DNA of 64,000 nt from an uncultured Eubacterium sp. (GCA_900544285.1 UQUT01000005.1:1-64000); one strand, 5' to 3'; numbered from the stretch's first letter, positions 52,894 through 61,579 are shown. Numbers and translations are program-made. Notes: generated from the letters alone by a model not told the origin.

Positions 52894-54489
52894 ATGTATC
52901 CGGAAAAATTTCAGAAATCGCTTGCGGCTGTCGAAGCGGCAAGAGAAGCAAACACAGCGTATGAGCCCGCCCGTATGACGGCAAAGGAAAAGGAAGATCT
53001 GCTTGCGGCATATCATCCCGACTATAAAAAGAGCGAGTTTGCCACACTCAAAATCGGCGCAAACAAGGGAGAGTCCGTGCCGCACGAGCTTTGCGAAATG
53101 CTTCAGGCTCACAGCCGCATTTCCGCATCGGACGTCGACCTTTCGGACGTTGCGTATGACGTCGACGTTCTCATAATCGGCGGCGGCGGCGCGGGTGCCT
53201 CCGCAGCTATCGAAGCCGACAATGTCGGCGCAAAGACGATGATTGTCACAAAGCTGCGCATAGGCGACGCAAACACAATGATGGCAGAGGGCGGAATTCA
53301 GGCGGCGGACAAGCCGAACGACTCGCCCGCAATTCACTTTCTCGACGCTTTCGGAGGCGGTCATTTTGCCGCGAAAAAAGAGCTTCTCGAAAAGCTCGTA
53401 TGCGACGCACCGGAAGCAATTCAGTGGCTCAACGACCTCGGGGTCGAGTTTGACAAGGCTCCCGACGGCACAATGATTACAACTCACGGCGGCGGCACGT
53501 CGCGCAAGCGCATGCACGCGGCAAAGGACTATTCCGGCGCAGAAATTATGAGAACGCTCCGCGACGAGGTTCTCAATCGCGGAATTCCCGTTGTCGACTT
53601 CACATCAGCCATCGAGCTTATCCTTGACGAAAACGGCAAGGCGGCAGGCGCGGTGCTTATGAATATGGAAACAAAAGAGCTGATGGTGGCAAGAGCAAAG
53701 ACTGTCATCATCGCGACGGGCGGCGCGGGACGTATGCATTATCAGGGCTTCCCCACGTCAAACCATTACGGCGCGACGGCGGACGGTCTCGTTCTCGGTT
53801 ACAGGGTCGGCGCAAAGCTGCTCTATGCGGATACGCTTCAGTATCACCCGACGGGCGCGGCGTTCCCCCAGCAGATTTTCGGCGCACTTGTGACGGAAAA
53901 GGTACGTTCTCTCGGCGCAAAGCTCGTCAACCGTGACGGCAAGGTGTTCATGCACCCGCTTGAAACGCGTGACGTTGCGGCGGCGTCGATCATCAGAGAA
54001 TGTTCCGACCGTGACGAAGGCATAGACACGGGCAACGGCAAGGCTGTATGGCTTGACACGCCGATGATTGAAAAAATCGGCGGCGAGGGCACGATTGAGC
54101 GCAGAATTCCCGCAATGATGCGTATGTTCGGAACATACGGCATCGACATAAGAAAAGAGCCTATTCTCGTTTATCCGACGCTCCATTATCAGAACGGCGG
54201 ACTTGACATTGACGTGAGCGGAATGACGACGAACGTCGAAAATCTCTTTGTCGCGGGAGAGGCTGTCGGCGGAATACACGGCAGGAACCGCCTTATGGGC
54301 AACTCCCTGCTCGATATAATCGTTTTCGGAAGAAGCGCCGGAAAGAACGCAGCCGAAAAATCAAAGGACGTGAAGGTCGGCGCGCTCACGCTTGACCATA
54401 TCGCAAAATTCGACGCGGAGCGCGAGGCGGCAGGCATTGTCACAGACGCTGTTTCACCCAAACTCCTGCCCGATTACAGAAGAAAATAA
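52894..54489 (+). CDS. fumarate reductase-type flavoprotein subunit (FrdA/TfrA-like)
   Basis: 531 residues. FAD loop IIGGGGAGASAAIEA at about residues 94-108, substrate-site blocks QYHPTGA, ETRDVAAASI (the catalytic Arg), HYQNGG and GEAVGGIHGRNRLMGNSLLDI. The His that binds FAD covalently in FrdA/SdhA is replaced (Asn127 in GDANTMMAEGG), so FAD should be non-covalent, as in thiol:fumarate reductase. An 88-residue N-terminal extension before the FAD domain is unusual. No membrane-anchor gene follows. It would reduce fumarate to succinate with electrons from the FrdB-like protein. Confidence 0.9.
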   Translation: MYPEKFQKSLAAVEAAREANTAYEPARMTAKEKEDLLAAYHPDYKKSEFATLKIGANKGESVPHELCEMLQAHSRISASDVDLSDVAYDVDVLIIGGGGAGASAAIEADNVGAKTMIVTKLRIGDANTMMAEGGIQAADKPNDSPAIHFLDAFGGGHFAAKKELLEKLVCDAPEAIQWLNDLGVEFDKAPDGTMITTHGGGTSRKRMHAAKDYSGAEIMRTLRDEVLNRGIPVVDFTSAIELILDENGKAAGAVLMNMETKELMVARAKTVIIATGGAGRMHYQGFPTSNHYGATADGLVLGYRVGAKLLYADTLQYHPTGAAFPQQIFGALVTEKVRSLGAKLVNRDGKVFMHPLETRDVAAASIIRECSDRDEGIDTGNGKAVWLDTPMIEKIGGEGTIERRIPAMMRMFGTYGIDIRKEPILVYPTLHYQNGGLDIDVSGMTTNVENLFVAGEAVGGIHGRNRLMGNSLLDIIVFGRSAGKNAAEKSKDVKVGALTLDHIAKFDAEREAAGIVTDAVSPKLLPDYRRK

Positions 54490-54510
54490 TCCAACCGGGG
54501 GAATGAAAAA

Positions 54511-54843
54511 ATGATAGTTGATCTTCTTGAAGCACTCACAATTTTCTGTTTCGGTCTTTCATGGCCGATATCGATCCGCAAGTCGCTCGTTTCACGCACA
54601 GCGAAGGGCAAAAGCCTCTTCTTTGAGGTATTCCTTCTCGTCGGTTACGCATGCGGTATTGCAAAAAAGATTATTGAAGCAACAGGCGCATTCGGTGTAA
54701 CGCCCAAATCCGGATTTATATTCATACTCAGCTTCTTCTTCTATGTGCTCAACTTTATTGAAATTTCAATTGACGTTGCGCTCTATTTCAGAAACAAAAA
54801 GCTGGACGAAGAAGCCGATCGCCTTGTAGCAGAAAATAAATAA
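54511..54843 (+). CDS. small three-span membrane protein ending the operon
   Basis: 110 residues with three hydrophobic segments (about 3-20, 38-58, 68-92) and a charged tail. The pattern WPISIRKSLVSRTAKGKSLFF recalls SemiSWEET/PQ-loop proteins, but the Pro-Gln motif is absent. It follows the FrdA-like gene after 21 bases and is covered by the same terminator. A transport role, for example of an acid product, is possible but unsupported. Confidence 0.65.
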   Translation: MIVDLLEALTIFCFGLSWPISIRKSLVSRTAKGKSLFFEVFLLVGYACGIAKKIIEATGAFGVTPKSGFIFILSFFFYVLNFIEISIDVALYFRNKKLDEEADRLVAENK

Positions 54844-54847
54844 AACA

Positions 54848-54884
54848 AAGCGTCCCCGCATTTCTGCGGGGACGCTTTTATTTT
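54848..54884. terminator. terminator closing the Flx-Hdr-fumarate reductase operon
   Basis: Stem AAGCGTCCCCGCA / TGCGGGGACGCTT with a short loop and T-run; it also lies at the end of the convergent PAP2 gene. Confidence 0.9.
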
Positions 54885-55557
54885 ATTCCGTTTGTTTTTT
54901 CTCTCTGAAAATCACCTTATAGATTATCACCCACCAGATAAATCCGAGGGGAATTGCGGCGAAAATATCAAGTATGGAATGTTGCTTTACGAAAACCGTC
55001 GACACGCATATGAGCACGCCGAGGACTATCGCCGCCGCAAGAAGCCACTTGTGCCGGCGGAGGGACTTGCAGTCTATGACCGCAAAAACTATCGCCATTG
55101 CGCCGAAGACGTGCGCACTGGGAAGGACGTTTGTATATGTATCGGCTGTGTAAATGCGCTTCATCATGAAGCAGAAAATGTTTTCTTTTCCCGTTATATC
55201 GGGGCGCATATCCTGATAGTTCGGGAAAATCGCGCAGATGAAAATCATCGTGAAAAACGTCGCGCCTATGTATATCATATATTTTTTGAAGCCCTTTGCG
55301 TCGCGGAAGATGAGATAAAGTCCGATAGCCGCAAGCGCGGGATACCAAAGCGAATACGGTATTGCAAAGTATTCGCAGAAAGGAATCTTGTCATCGAGCG
55401 GAATATGCGAAAGGAACATTTTGTCCGCCGGAAAGTCGTTCGGTATCAGCTTTTCAAGGATGAAAAAAGCGATGAGGTATGCGGGGAATATCAATACATA
55501 CCAAATGTGCTTATAATATTTGTTTTTTATCGGATAAGAGTTTATTTCTTCTGTCAT
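54883..55557 (-). CDS. PAP2-family membrane phosphatase
   Basis: 224 residues with about five or six membrane segments. The PAP2 motifs are present: LPSAHVFGAMAI (about residue 143) and STVFVKQHSILDIFAAIP (about 190), the His and Asp of the catalytic site. The first motif (KxxxxxxRP) is replaced by DMRPD. The layout resembles the inositol-phosphotransferase/AUR1 branch of the superfamily. It probably acts on lipid phosphates. Confidence 0.88.
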   Translation of the reverse strand: MTEEINSYPIKNKYYKHIWYVLIFPAYLIAFFILEKLIPNDFPADKMFLSHIPLDDKIPFCEYFAIPYSLWYPALAAIGLYLIFRDAKGFKKYMIYIGATFFTMIFICAIFPNYQDMRPDITGKENIFCFMMKRIYTADTYTNVLPSAHVFGAMAIVFAVIDCKSLRRHKWLLAAAIVLGVLICVSTVFVKQHSILDIFAAIPLGFIWWVIIYKVIFREKKQTE

Positions 55558-55642
55558 TCGGGTTCTCCTTCTCGTTTGGTGCAGTATAAGAATATCATAT
55601 TCGGGAGCGGGATGTCAATAGACGATTTTTTTCTTTTGCATA

Positions 55643-55671
55643 TTGTAAATAAAGGGGCATTGTGTTATCAT
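55643..55671 (+). promoter_or_regulatory. promoter of the beta-CASP gene
   Basis: TTGTAA (55643-55648), 17-base spacer, TATCAT (55666-55671) with a TG extension. Confidence 0.6.
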
Positions 55672-55694
55672 TATTCTGAAAGGAAGGTGCTTTT

Positions 55695-57329
55695 ATGAAG
55701 ATTACGTTTATCGGTGCGGCTCATGAGGTCACAGGCTCGTGCACGCTCATCGAAACGGGAAAAACAAAATTCCTCGTCGACTGCGGCATGGAGCAGGGTC
55801 CCGATATGTATGAAAACCGCAACCTGCCCGTCTCACCTACGGAAATCGACTTCCTATTTCTCACTCACGCACACATAGACCATTCCGGAAAGCTGCCGCT
55901 TCTTGTGAAGAACGGCTTCCGCGGAAAAATATATTCGACAGACGCCACCCGTCGCCTCTGCTCCGTTATGCTTTCGGACTCCGCGCATATTCAGATGTCG
56001 GACGCGGAATGGAAAAACAGAAAGGCAAAACGCTCCGGCAAGGGCGCATATGAGCCGCTTTATGACCAGAACGACGTCGACGCGACGATGTCTCTCTTTG
56101 AAAGCTACGGTTATAATAAGGATTTCGCCGTCACAGAAGGTATCTCGGCAAGATTTTTTGATGCGGGACACCTGCTCGGTTCCTCCTCCGTCAAGCTCCG
56201 TCTGACAGAGGACGGAAAGGAATGCACCGTCATCTTCTCAGGCGATATAGGCAATTCCGAGCGACCGCTCCTGTGCGACCCGCAGATGCCGGACGAGGCT
56301 GACGTCGTTATAACCGAATCGACCTACGGCGACAGGGCACACGACGCTGTCCGTCCCGATTATGAAAAAAAACTTACGGAGCTCCTTACCGAAACCTTTG
56401 AAAAGGGCGGCAATCTCGTCATTCCGTCGTTTGCCGTCGGCAGGACACAGGAGCTGCTGTATCTTCTGCGGGGAATAAAGGAGCGTCATGCCGTAAAATA
56501 TGATTTTCCCGTCTATCTTGACAGCCCGCTCGCCGTTGAAGCGACGAAAATCTATGCTTCACCCGACATGCGCGACTATTATGACGAGGAAACCCTCACT
56601 CTGCTTTCCCGCGGCATAAACCCGATAACCTTTGACGGTCTGCACGTCAGCGTTACGACGGAGGACTCAAAGGCGATAAACACAGACCCGACGCCGAAGG
56701 TCATAATCGCGTCGTCCGGAATGTGCGAGGCGGGCAGAATACGTCATCACCTAAAATATAATCTCTGGCGCAAGGAATGTACGGTTCTCTTCATCGGTTA
56801 TCAGGTTGAAGGGACGCTTGGCAGGCGACTGCTCGACGGTGAAAAGACCGTAAACATTCTCGGCGAGGAGATAAATGTCGCGGCGAAGATAGACCGTCTG
56901 GACGGCATTTCCGCCCATGCGGACAAGGAAGGGCTGCTTCATTGGCTCGGCTCGATGAAAAAACGCCCGCGCAGGGTCTATGTCAATCACGGCGATGACA
57001 CCGCCTGCGAGGCGTACGCAAAGGCTGTCGGCAGGAAGCTGCTGATAAATGCCGTCGCGCCTTACAGCGGAGGCTGCTATGACCTTTTAAGCGACGTCTG
57101 CTATGATCCCGGCAACATGCAAAAGCTACAGAAACGCACTGCGCTCCCCGCAAAAAACAAGCCGTCCGTCGCATGGACAAAGCTATTCGCCGCCGGCGTG
57201 CGACTCTCCGATCTGATTGAAAGATCGCGCGGAATGAAGAGCAAGGAGCTCATGCAGCTGACAAATCAGATAAACTCCCTCTGCAATAAATGGGGAAAAA
57301 CCGTGAAAAACAAAAAGAAAAAACGATAA
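55695..57329 (+). CDS. beta-CASP metallo-beta-lactamase-fold RNA hydrolase
   Basis: 544 residues. Metal site HAHIDHSG near residue 56, further ligands in FDAGHLLGSSSV and FSGDIG; beta-CASP motif blocks STYGDR, SFAVGRTQELL, SSGMCEAGRIRHH and the C-terminal GISAHADKEGLLHW. The C-terminal basic tail ends KKKKR. This group includes bacterial CPSF-like RNases; the target is not known. Own promoter and terminator suggest a single-gene unit. Confidence 0.9.
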   Translation: MKITFIGAAHEVTGSCTLIETGKTKFLVDCGMEQGPDMYENRNLPVSPTEIDFLFLTHAHIDHSGKLPLLVKNGFRGKIYSTDATRRLCSVMLSDSAHIQMSDAEWKNRKAKRSGKGAYEPLYDQNDVDATMSLFESYGYNKDFAVTEGISARFFDAGHLLGSSSVKLRLTEDGKECTVIFSGDIGNSERPLLCDPQMPDEADVVITESTYGDRAHDAVRPDYEKKLTELLTETFEKGGNLVIPSFAVGRTQELLYLLRGIKERHAVKYDFPVYLDSPLAVEATKIYASPDMRDYYDEETLTLLSRGINPITFDGLHVSVTTEDSKAINTDPTPKVIIASSGMCEAGRIRHHLKYNLWRKECTVLFIGYQVEGTLGRRLLDGEKTVNILGEEINVAAKIDRLDGISAHADKEGLLHWLGSMKKRPRRVYVNHGDDTACEAYAKAVGRKLLINAVAPYSGGCYDLLSDVCYDPGNMQKLQKRTALPAKNKPSVAWTKLFAAGVRLSDLIERSRGMKSKELMQLTNQINSLCNKWGKTVKNKKKKR

Positions 57330-57335
57330 ACTCCG

Positions 57336-57371
57336 AAAATCCCGCGTTTTTGCGGGATTTTCTGCTTTTTT
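57336..57371 (+). terminator. terminator of the beta-CASP gene
   Basis: Stem AAAATCCCGC / GCGGGATTTT with loop GTTTTT, then TCTGCTTTTTT. Confidence 0.85.
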
Positions 57372-57386
57372 GCGGTCATTTACCCG

Positions 57387-57415
57387 TTGACACGGATTTT
57401 TATATATGATATAAT
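57387..57415 (+). promoter_or_regulatory. perfect-consensus promoter of the CNNM/CorC leader
   Basis: TTGACA (57387-57392), 17-base spacer, TATAAT (57410-57415). Confidence 0.88.
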
Positions 57416-57421
57416 TCACTT

Positions 57422-57553
57422 AATTACAATTTATCGAAAGGATTTTTCAGAGTGGAAAGCAGTACGGGCGACAGTCCTTACCGAAGTACATATTCGGACA
57501 GATATTCAGCATAACCCGCTCACTTTTGTGAGGCAAACGGGCTATGCTTTTTT
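57422..57553 (+). ncRNA. candidate riboswitch or attenuator leader upstream of the CNNM/CorC gene
   Basis: The leader runs about 130 bases from the predicted start of transcription to an intrinsic terminator. Bases 57450-57505 can fold into small stems (for example CCGAA / TTCGG at 57481-57497, and paired GTAC blocks). The terminator (57508-57553) has an 11-base stem AGCATAACCCG / CGGGCTATGCT, an inner CTCAC / GTGAG hairpin and six Ts, and it lies 54 bases before the start codon. I could not match it to M-box, yybP-ykoY, NiCo, fluoride, ydaO or T-box consensus. Its position suggests metal- or ligand-controlled termination. Confidence 0.55.
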
Positions 57554-57606
57554 GCGTTTCACAGAAAAATTCACATAACAAAATTTCTCGGAGGAATTCA
57601 TTTTTT

Positions 57607-59037
57607 ATGTCAGACCCTTATCCCTTATCCAATCTTATAACACCCGTCCTTCTCGACGCGTCTGCTTCGACAGCCAACGGCAACGGGAACACACTTATCC
57701 TGCAGATACTTTTTCAGATACTTCTGATATTCCTTAACGCCGTTTTCGCATGCGCGGAAATTGCCGTTATTTCAATGAATCAGACAAAGCTTGATCAGCT
57801 CGTCGCAAAGGGCGATAAAAGAGCGAAAAAGCTTTCAAAGCTGACGGAACAGCCCGCAAAATTTCTTTCGACCATTCAGGTTGCGATAACACTCGCAGGC
57901 TTCCTCGGAAGTGCTTTTGCGGCAGACAACTTCGCAGGCTATATAGTCAACTGGCTTTATAAAGAAGGCGGCCCCGTTTCAAAAGAGGTGATAAATTCCG
58001 TCTCCGTCATTCTCGTAACGCTTATTCTTTCATACTTTACTCTCATCTTCGGCGAGCTTGTTCCGAAAAGAATCGCGATGAAGAAAACAGAGCAGCTTGC
58101 GCTCGGCATGTCCGGCATGCTCCGCTTCGTTTCGATAATTTTTGCCCCGATAGTATGGCTTCTCACCGTTTCCACAAACGGCGTTCTCAAGCTGCTGGGT
58201 ATCGATCCCAACGCAGAGGAAGACGAGGTGACAGAAGAGGAGATCCGCATGATGGTTGACGCCGGCAGTGAAAAGGGCGCAATCGACGTTGAGGAAAAAG
58301 AGCTCATTCAGAACGTGTTCGAGTTTGACGACCTCACAGCGGACGAAATCGCAACCCACCGCACGGAAATCTCCCTGCTCTGGATGGACGAAACCGCAGA
58401 GGAATGGGAAGAGACCATTCACGATAGCCGTCACACGTATTTCCCGATATGCGAGGAAAGCGTTGACAACGTTATCGGTGTGCTCAACGCAAAGGATTAT
58501 TTCCGCCTGACGGATAAGAGCCGTGAAAACGTGATCAAAGAAGCGGTCAAGCCCGCATATCTCGTTCCGGAAGCCGTCAAAGCCGACGTACTTTTCAAAA
58601 ATATGAAAAAGACGCACAATTATTTTGCGGTTGTTCTTGACGAATACGGCGGTATGAGCGGCATTGTCACAATGACAGACCTCATCGAATGTATCGTCGG
58701 CGACCTTGAAGAAAACACAGAGACAAATGCCGAGCCCGAGAAGGATATCGAACCCATCGACTCGAAAACGTGGAAAATAAGCGGCAGCGCGCCGATGGAC
58801 GACGTTGTCGAGGCGCTCGGAATAACGCTTGAAGAAGAGAGCGACTGCGATACCTTCGGCGGTTATGTCATGGGCATAATCGGCACAATTCCCGAGGACG
58901 GCACGACCCTGACAGCCGAAACCGAACACCTTTCCATAAAGGTTACGGAGATAAAAGATCACAGAATTGAAAAAACCGTCGTCTGCCTGCTGGATCCTCC
59001 CGCAGATGAAGACGAGGAAAAGAAAGATAAAGAATAA
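57607..59037 (+). CDS. CNNM/CorC-family transporter protein (DUF21, CBS pair, CorC_HlyC)
   Basis: 476 residues from the ATG at 57607 with GGAGG about 13 bases upstream. Residues about 30-220 form the DUF21/CNNM membrane domain (NAVFACAEIAVISMNQTKL, PAKFLSTIQVAITLAGFLGSAFA, FGELVPKRIAMKKTEQLAL), then an acidic linker, a CBS pair (about 240-385, VVLDEYGGMSGIVTMTDLIECIVGDL) and the CorC_HlyC C-terminal domain. Family members export magnesium or related cations, or control such transport. The gene has its own promoter with a leader that contains a terminator. Confidence 0.9.
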   Translation: MSDPYPLSNLITPVLLDASASTANGNGNTLILQILFQILLIFLNAVFACAEIAVISMNQTKLDQLVAKGDKRAKKLSKLTEQPAKFLSTIQVAITLAGFLGSAFAADNFAGYIVNWLYKEGGPVSKEVINSVSVILVTLILSYFTLIFGELVPKRIAMKKTEQLALGMSGMLRFVSIIFAPIVWLLTVSTNGVLKLLGIDPNAEEDEVTEEEIRMMVDAGSEKGAIDVEEKELIQNVFEFDDLTADEIATHRTEISLLWMDETAEEWEETIHDSRHTYFPICEESVDNVIGVLNAKDYFRLTDKSRENVIKEAVKPAYLVPEAVKADVLFKNMKKTHNYFAVVLDEYGGMSGIVTMTDLIECIVGDLEENTETNAEPEKDIEPIDSKTWKISGSAPMDDVVEALGITLEEESDCDTFGGYVMGIIGTIPEDGTTLTAETEHLSIKVTEIKDHRIEKTVVCLLDPPADEDEEKKDKE

Positions 59038-59042
59038 AACAC

Positions 59043-59074
59043 AAAGCCCCCGCCTTCCGGCAGGGGCTTTTCTT
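59043..59074. terminator. terminator between the CNNM gene and the repeat lipoprotein gene
   Basis: Stem AAAGCCCCYGCC / GGCAGGGGCTTT with a short loop and T-rich tail; converging genes on both sides. Confidence 0.85.
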
Positions 59075-59075
59075 T

Positions 59076-61172
59076 TCAATACGTTTCAACATTCTTGACG
59101 GTTCCGTCAGGATTATATTCCGTGACTCTGTAAAGCGCGCCGCCGACATATTCATACATCACGCAGAGCACGCCGCTTCCGTCATATTCTCTTGCGACGT
59201 CGTTTCCGTCGCCCGAACGTTCGTAAACGATATATCCGTTAAGAACGCCGTTTTCGTCATAATATTCTTCTCTTATTCTGGAATTCCAATAGCTGTCCGT
59301 TTCGCCCGTGTATTCGATCACCGTCTGCAAAACGTCCGCCGAATTATATATTCTTTCTATCTTGCGGAAGCCCTTTTCGCTGTATTCATAGGCATAGGTT
59401 GTGGATTTTTTGCCCTCTTCGTCATAGATGATACATTTCATCATATGACTCCAATAATCAAGACTGTCGCCGGAATATTCCTTTCTCGTCCTGATTATGC
59501 CCGCCGGACTGTATTCGCTGTCGGCAATTCTGAATCCCGCGTCATTATATTCATAAACATAGACGGCTTCCAGCTCGCCGGAAATACTGTATATCTCCTC
59601 CCGCGTGATTGTGTTTATGTCCTCGCCACCCGTGCCGTCAAACTCGATTGCACTGCGGATAATTCCGCTCCCGTTATACCTTTTCTGCGAAATTTTCTTG
59701 CCGATTTCGTTATAGCCGTAAACGGTTACGCTTTCAACCGCGCCGCCATAGCCGTATTGCGTCTCTTTTATGACGTTTCTGTCCGTTCCGCCGGTGTATT
59801 CGCTTTCGGAGACAAGCGTGCCGTCCGCCGAATACGTCTTTTTGACGGCAAGCAGATTGTTTTCGTTATATTCAAAGAGCGAATAAAATGTCAGATTTCC
59901 GCTTTCGTCATAAAACATTTCCTTTGTCTCCGTGAGAGTGCCTTCTATGCTCAGCCCCGGAAATTCATATGCATGACGTATAACTCCCTGCGGAGTATAT
60001 TGCTTTTCGCCTGTTCTGTGATTGTTTTCGTTGCGTTCGATGATTGTGTATCCTGTCTCGGCACCGCTCTCGTCGTAATGCGTTTCCTTCTTTGCGTAGC
60101 CGCTTTCGTTATATTCCGTGCAAAGTCTGACGCCGCCGCCCGGATAATATTCAAGGCTCTTTATCTTTGCGCCGCCACGATAATCGGACGACGTTCCGGA
60201 ATAGATAATCTCGGTTTTGAGCGTGCCGTCCGCAGAGTACGTCTTTCCCGACGTTATATACCCCGCGTCATTCCATTCCTGCGTTGAATATGATACAAGC
60301 GCGCCGTCCGAGCCGTAGGTCTCGCTTTTTATAATTCTTCCCTTTTCGTCGTGCTCATAGGTAAATACCTTTTCAACAGAGCCGTAGATTGAATATACCG
60401 TATACTTGACGGTATTGCCGTTCTCGTCCTCCTCAACCATATAGTTTCTCGATGAAGAAAACTCGTCCGGATAGCGCACAGCCCGCTTCTGCTGCCCGTT
60501 TTTCTGGTATTCGATTATATACTCAGTGCCCGTAATTTCGCTTGTCTTTTCCTCTTTGATTATGTCCCAATCGCTGTCATAATATCTTTCGGTCACGCTT
60601 TTTTTCTCGCCGGAGCGGTATTTTTCCGTTTCGGTGATTTTTCTCGCGACCTCGTCATAAACAAATTCGCCGTAATAGAGGGGGTCTGCGTCCTCGCCGT
60701 AGGTATATGAAATCCGGATGACCTTGCCCTCTTCGTCATATTCGCATCTTTCAAAAAGCGGGTCGCCGCCGGAATAGACAATCTTCCGCTCGGTCATTTT
60801 TCCGCGTTCGTCATAAGAAAAATATCTTGTTTCCTTATAGCCGTATATCCCGTTTGACCGTATCATGGAGGAGACCTTGTCTCCGTCATATGAGTATTCA
60901 TGATAGATCGGGCGATCGGAGGAAAGCGTGCTGTATGTCTGCTTTATCAGCTTCCCGTCCGCGTCAAACGTGCTTGTGACGGTATATTTTCCGCGCTTTT
61001 CTTCGTATGTTCCCGCCTCTTTTTTCGGGACGTTCGGGTCACCCGAAAGCTCAAATGCCGCCGCAAGGAGCTTTTCTCTGTCCGTTTCGTTCTTCGTTTT
61101 TCCGCAACCGCAAAGCAGGATTGAAGACAGCAAAATCACAAAGCAAAGAATAAAAACGGTTGTTTTTTTCAT
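59076..61172 (-). CDS. RHS/YD-like repeat lipoprotein
   Basis: 698 residues from the ATG at 61172 with AAAGGA upstream. Lipobox ILLCGC (about residue 22). From about residue 60 to the end it is made of some 25 short beta-hairpin repeats of the form YDExGxxxxxxxYxY or YSADGTLxxExxY, the pattern of RHS/YD repeats. No core domain or toxin end follows, so it is not a polymorphic toxin; it is probably a surface protein with a long beta-helix or barrel. The repeats differ from one another, which points to an old expansion. Confidence 0.82.
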   Translation of the reverse strand: MKKTTVFILCFVILLSSILLCGCGKTKNETDREKLLAAAFELSGDPNVPKKEAGTYEEKRGKYTVTSTFDADGKLIKQTYSTLSSDRPIYHEYSYDGDKVSSMIRSNGIYGYKETRYFSYDERGKMTERKIVYSGGDPLFERCEYDEEGKVIRISYTYGEDADPLYYGEFVYDEVARKITETEKYRSGEKKSVTERYYDSDWDIIKEEKTSEITGTEYIIEYQKNGQQKRAVRYPDEFSSSRNYMVEEDENGNTVKYTVYSIYGSVEKVFTYEHDEKGRIIKSETYGSDGALVSYSTQEWNDAGYITSGKTYSADGTLKTEIIYSGTSSDYRGGAKIKSLEYYPGGGVRLCTEYNESGYAKKETHYDESGAETGYTIIERNENNHRTGEKQYTPQGVIRHAYEFPGLSIEGTLTETKEMFYDESGNLTFYSLFEYNENNLLAVKKTYSADGTLVSESEYTGGTDRNVIKETQYGYGGAVESVTVYGYNEIGKKISQKRYNGSGIIRSAIEFDGTGGEDINTITREEIYSISGELEAVYVYEYNDAGFRIADSEYSPAGIIRTRKEYSGDSLDYWSHMMKCIIYDEEGKKSTTYAYEYSEKGFRKIERIYNSADVLQTVIEYTGETDSYWNSRIREEYYDENGVLNGYIVYERSGDGNDVAREYDGSGVLCVMYEYVGGALYRVTEYNPDGTVKNVETY

Positions 61173-61270
61173 ATTATCGTGTTTCCTTTCGGTAGGTTTT
61201 TGCATTCTTAAAGCCTTTCTTTAATTATATCGTAAAAATATGAACTTTTCAAGAACGGCTCCGAAAAAGC

Positions 61271-61300
61271 AAAAAGCGGCGGTGAATATTCACCGCCGCC
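61271..61300 (-). terminator. terminator of the DUF896 gene
   Basis: 20-base perfect palindrome GGCGGTGAATATTCACCGCC, with CGCTTTTT on the minus strand. Confidence 0.8.
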
Positions 61301-61303
61301 GTG

Positions 61304-61522
61304 TTATTTGTCCTCTTTTTTTCTTATATCGGACAGCTTTTCGATTGTTCCGTCCGGACGCTTTATGACGGTGTTTTCAAGCTGACCCGCAAAACTCGCG
61401 CGGAAACGGAGACGGAATTCGTTGCGGAGCTTTGTCTGTTCCGCCTTTTCTTCCTCCGTCAATCCTTCGGATTTTTCTTTATGAGCAAGCTCGTTTATTC
61501 TTCTTGTAAGTTCGTCTTTCAT
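61304..61522 (-). CDS. DUF896 (YnzC-like) protein
   Basis: 72 residues. Matches the DUF896/UPF0291 family: RINELAHKEKSEGLTEEEKAEQTKLRNEFRLRFRASF, then a short polar end. Family members are small helical-hairpin cytosolic proteins; in Bacillus one is linked to the SOS response, but function is unknown. Own terminator immediately downstream. Confidence 0.92.
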   Translation of the reverse strand: MKDELTRRINELAHKEKSEGLTEEEKAEQTKLRNEFRLRFRASFAGQLENTVIKRPDGTIEKLSDIRKKEDK

Positions 61523-61579
61523 AAAATCATCTCCTTTTACCCTCCGGCATGATGATTTATTATATCACGTTCCGCAGAA

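Noticed and set aside
57422..57553. T-box leader
   Set aside because: No T-box antiterminator motif (GGGTGGNACCGCG) and the downstream gene is not related to tRNA or amino acids.
58030..59079. 349-codon frame antisense to the CNNM gene
   Set aside because: Shadow frame; the plus-strand gene has complete DUF21, CBS and CorC_HlyC domains.
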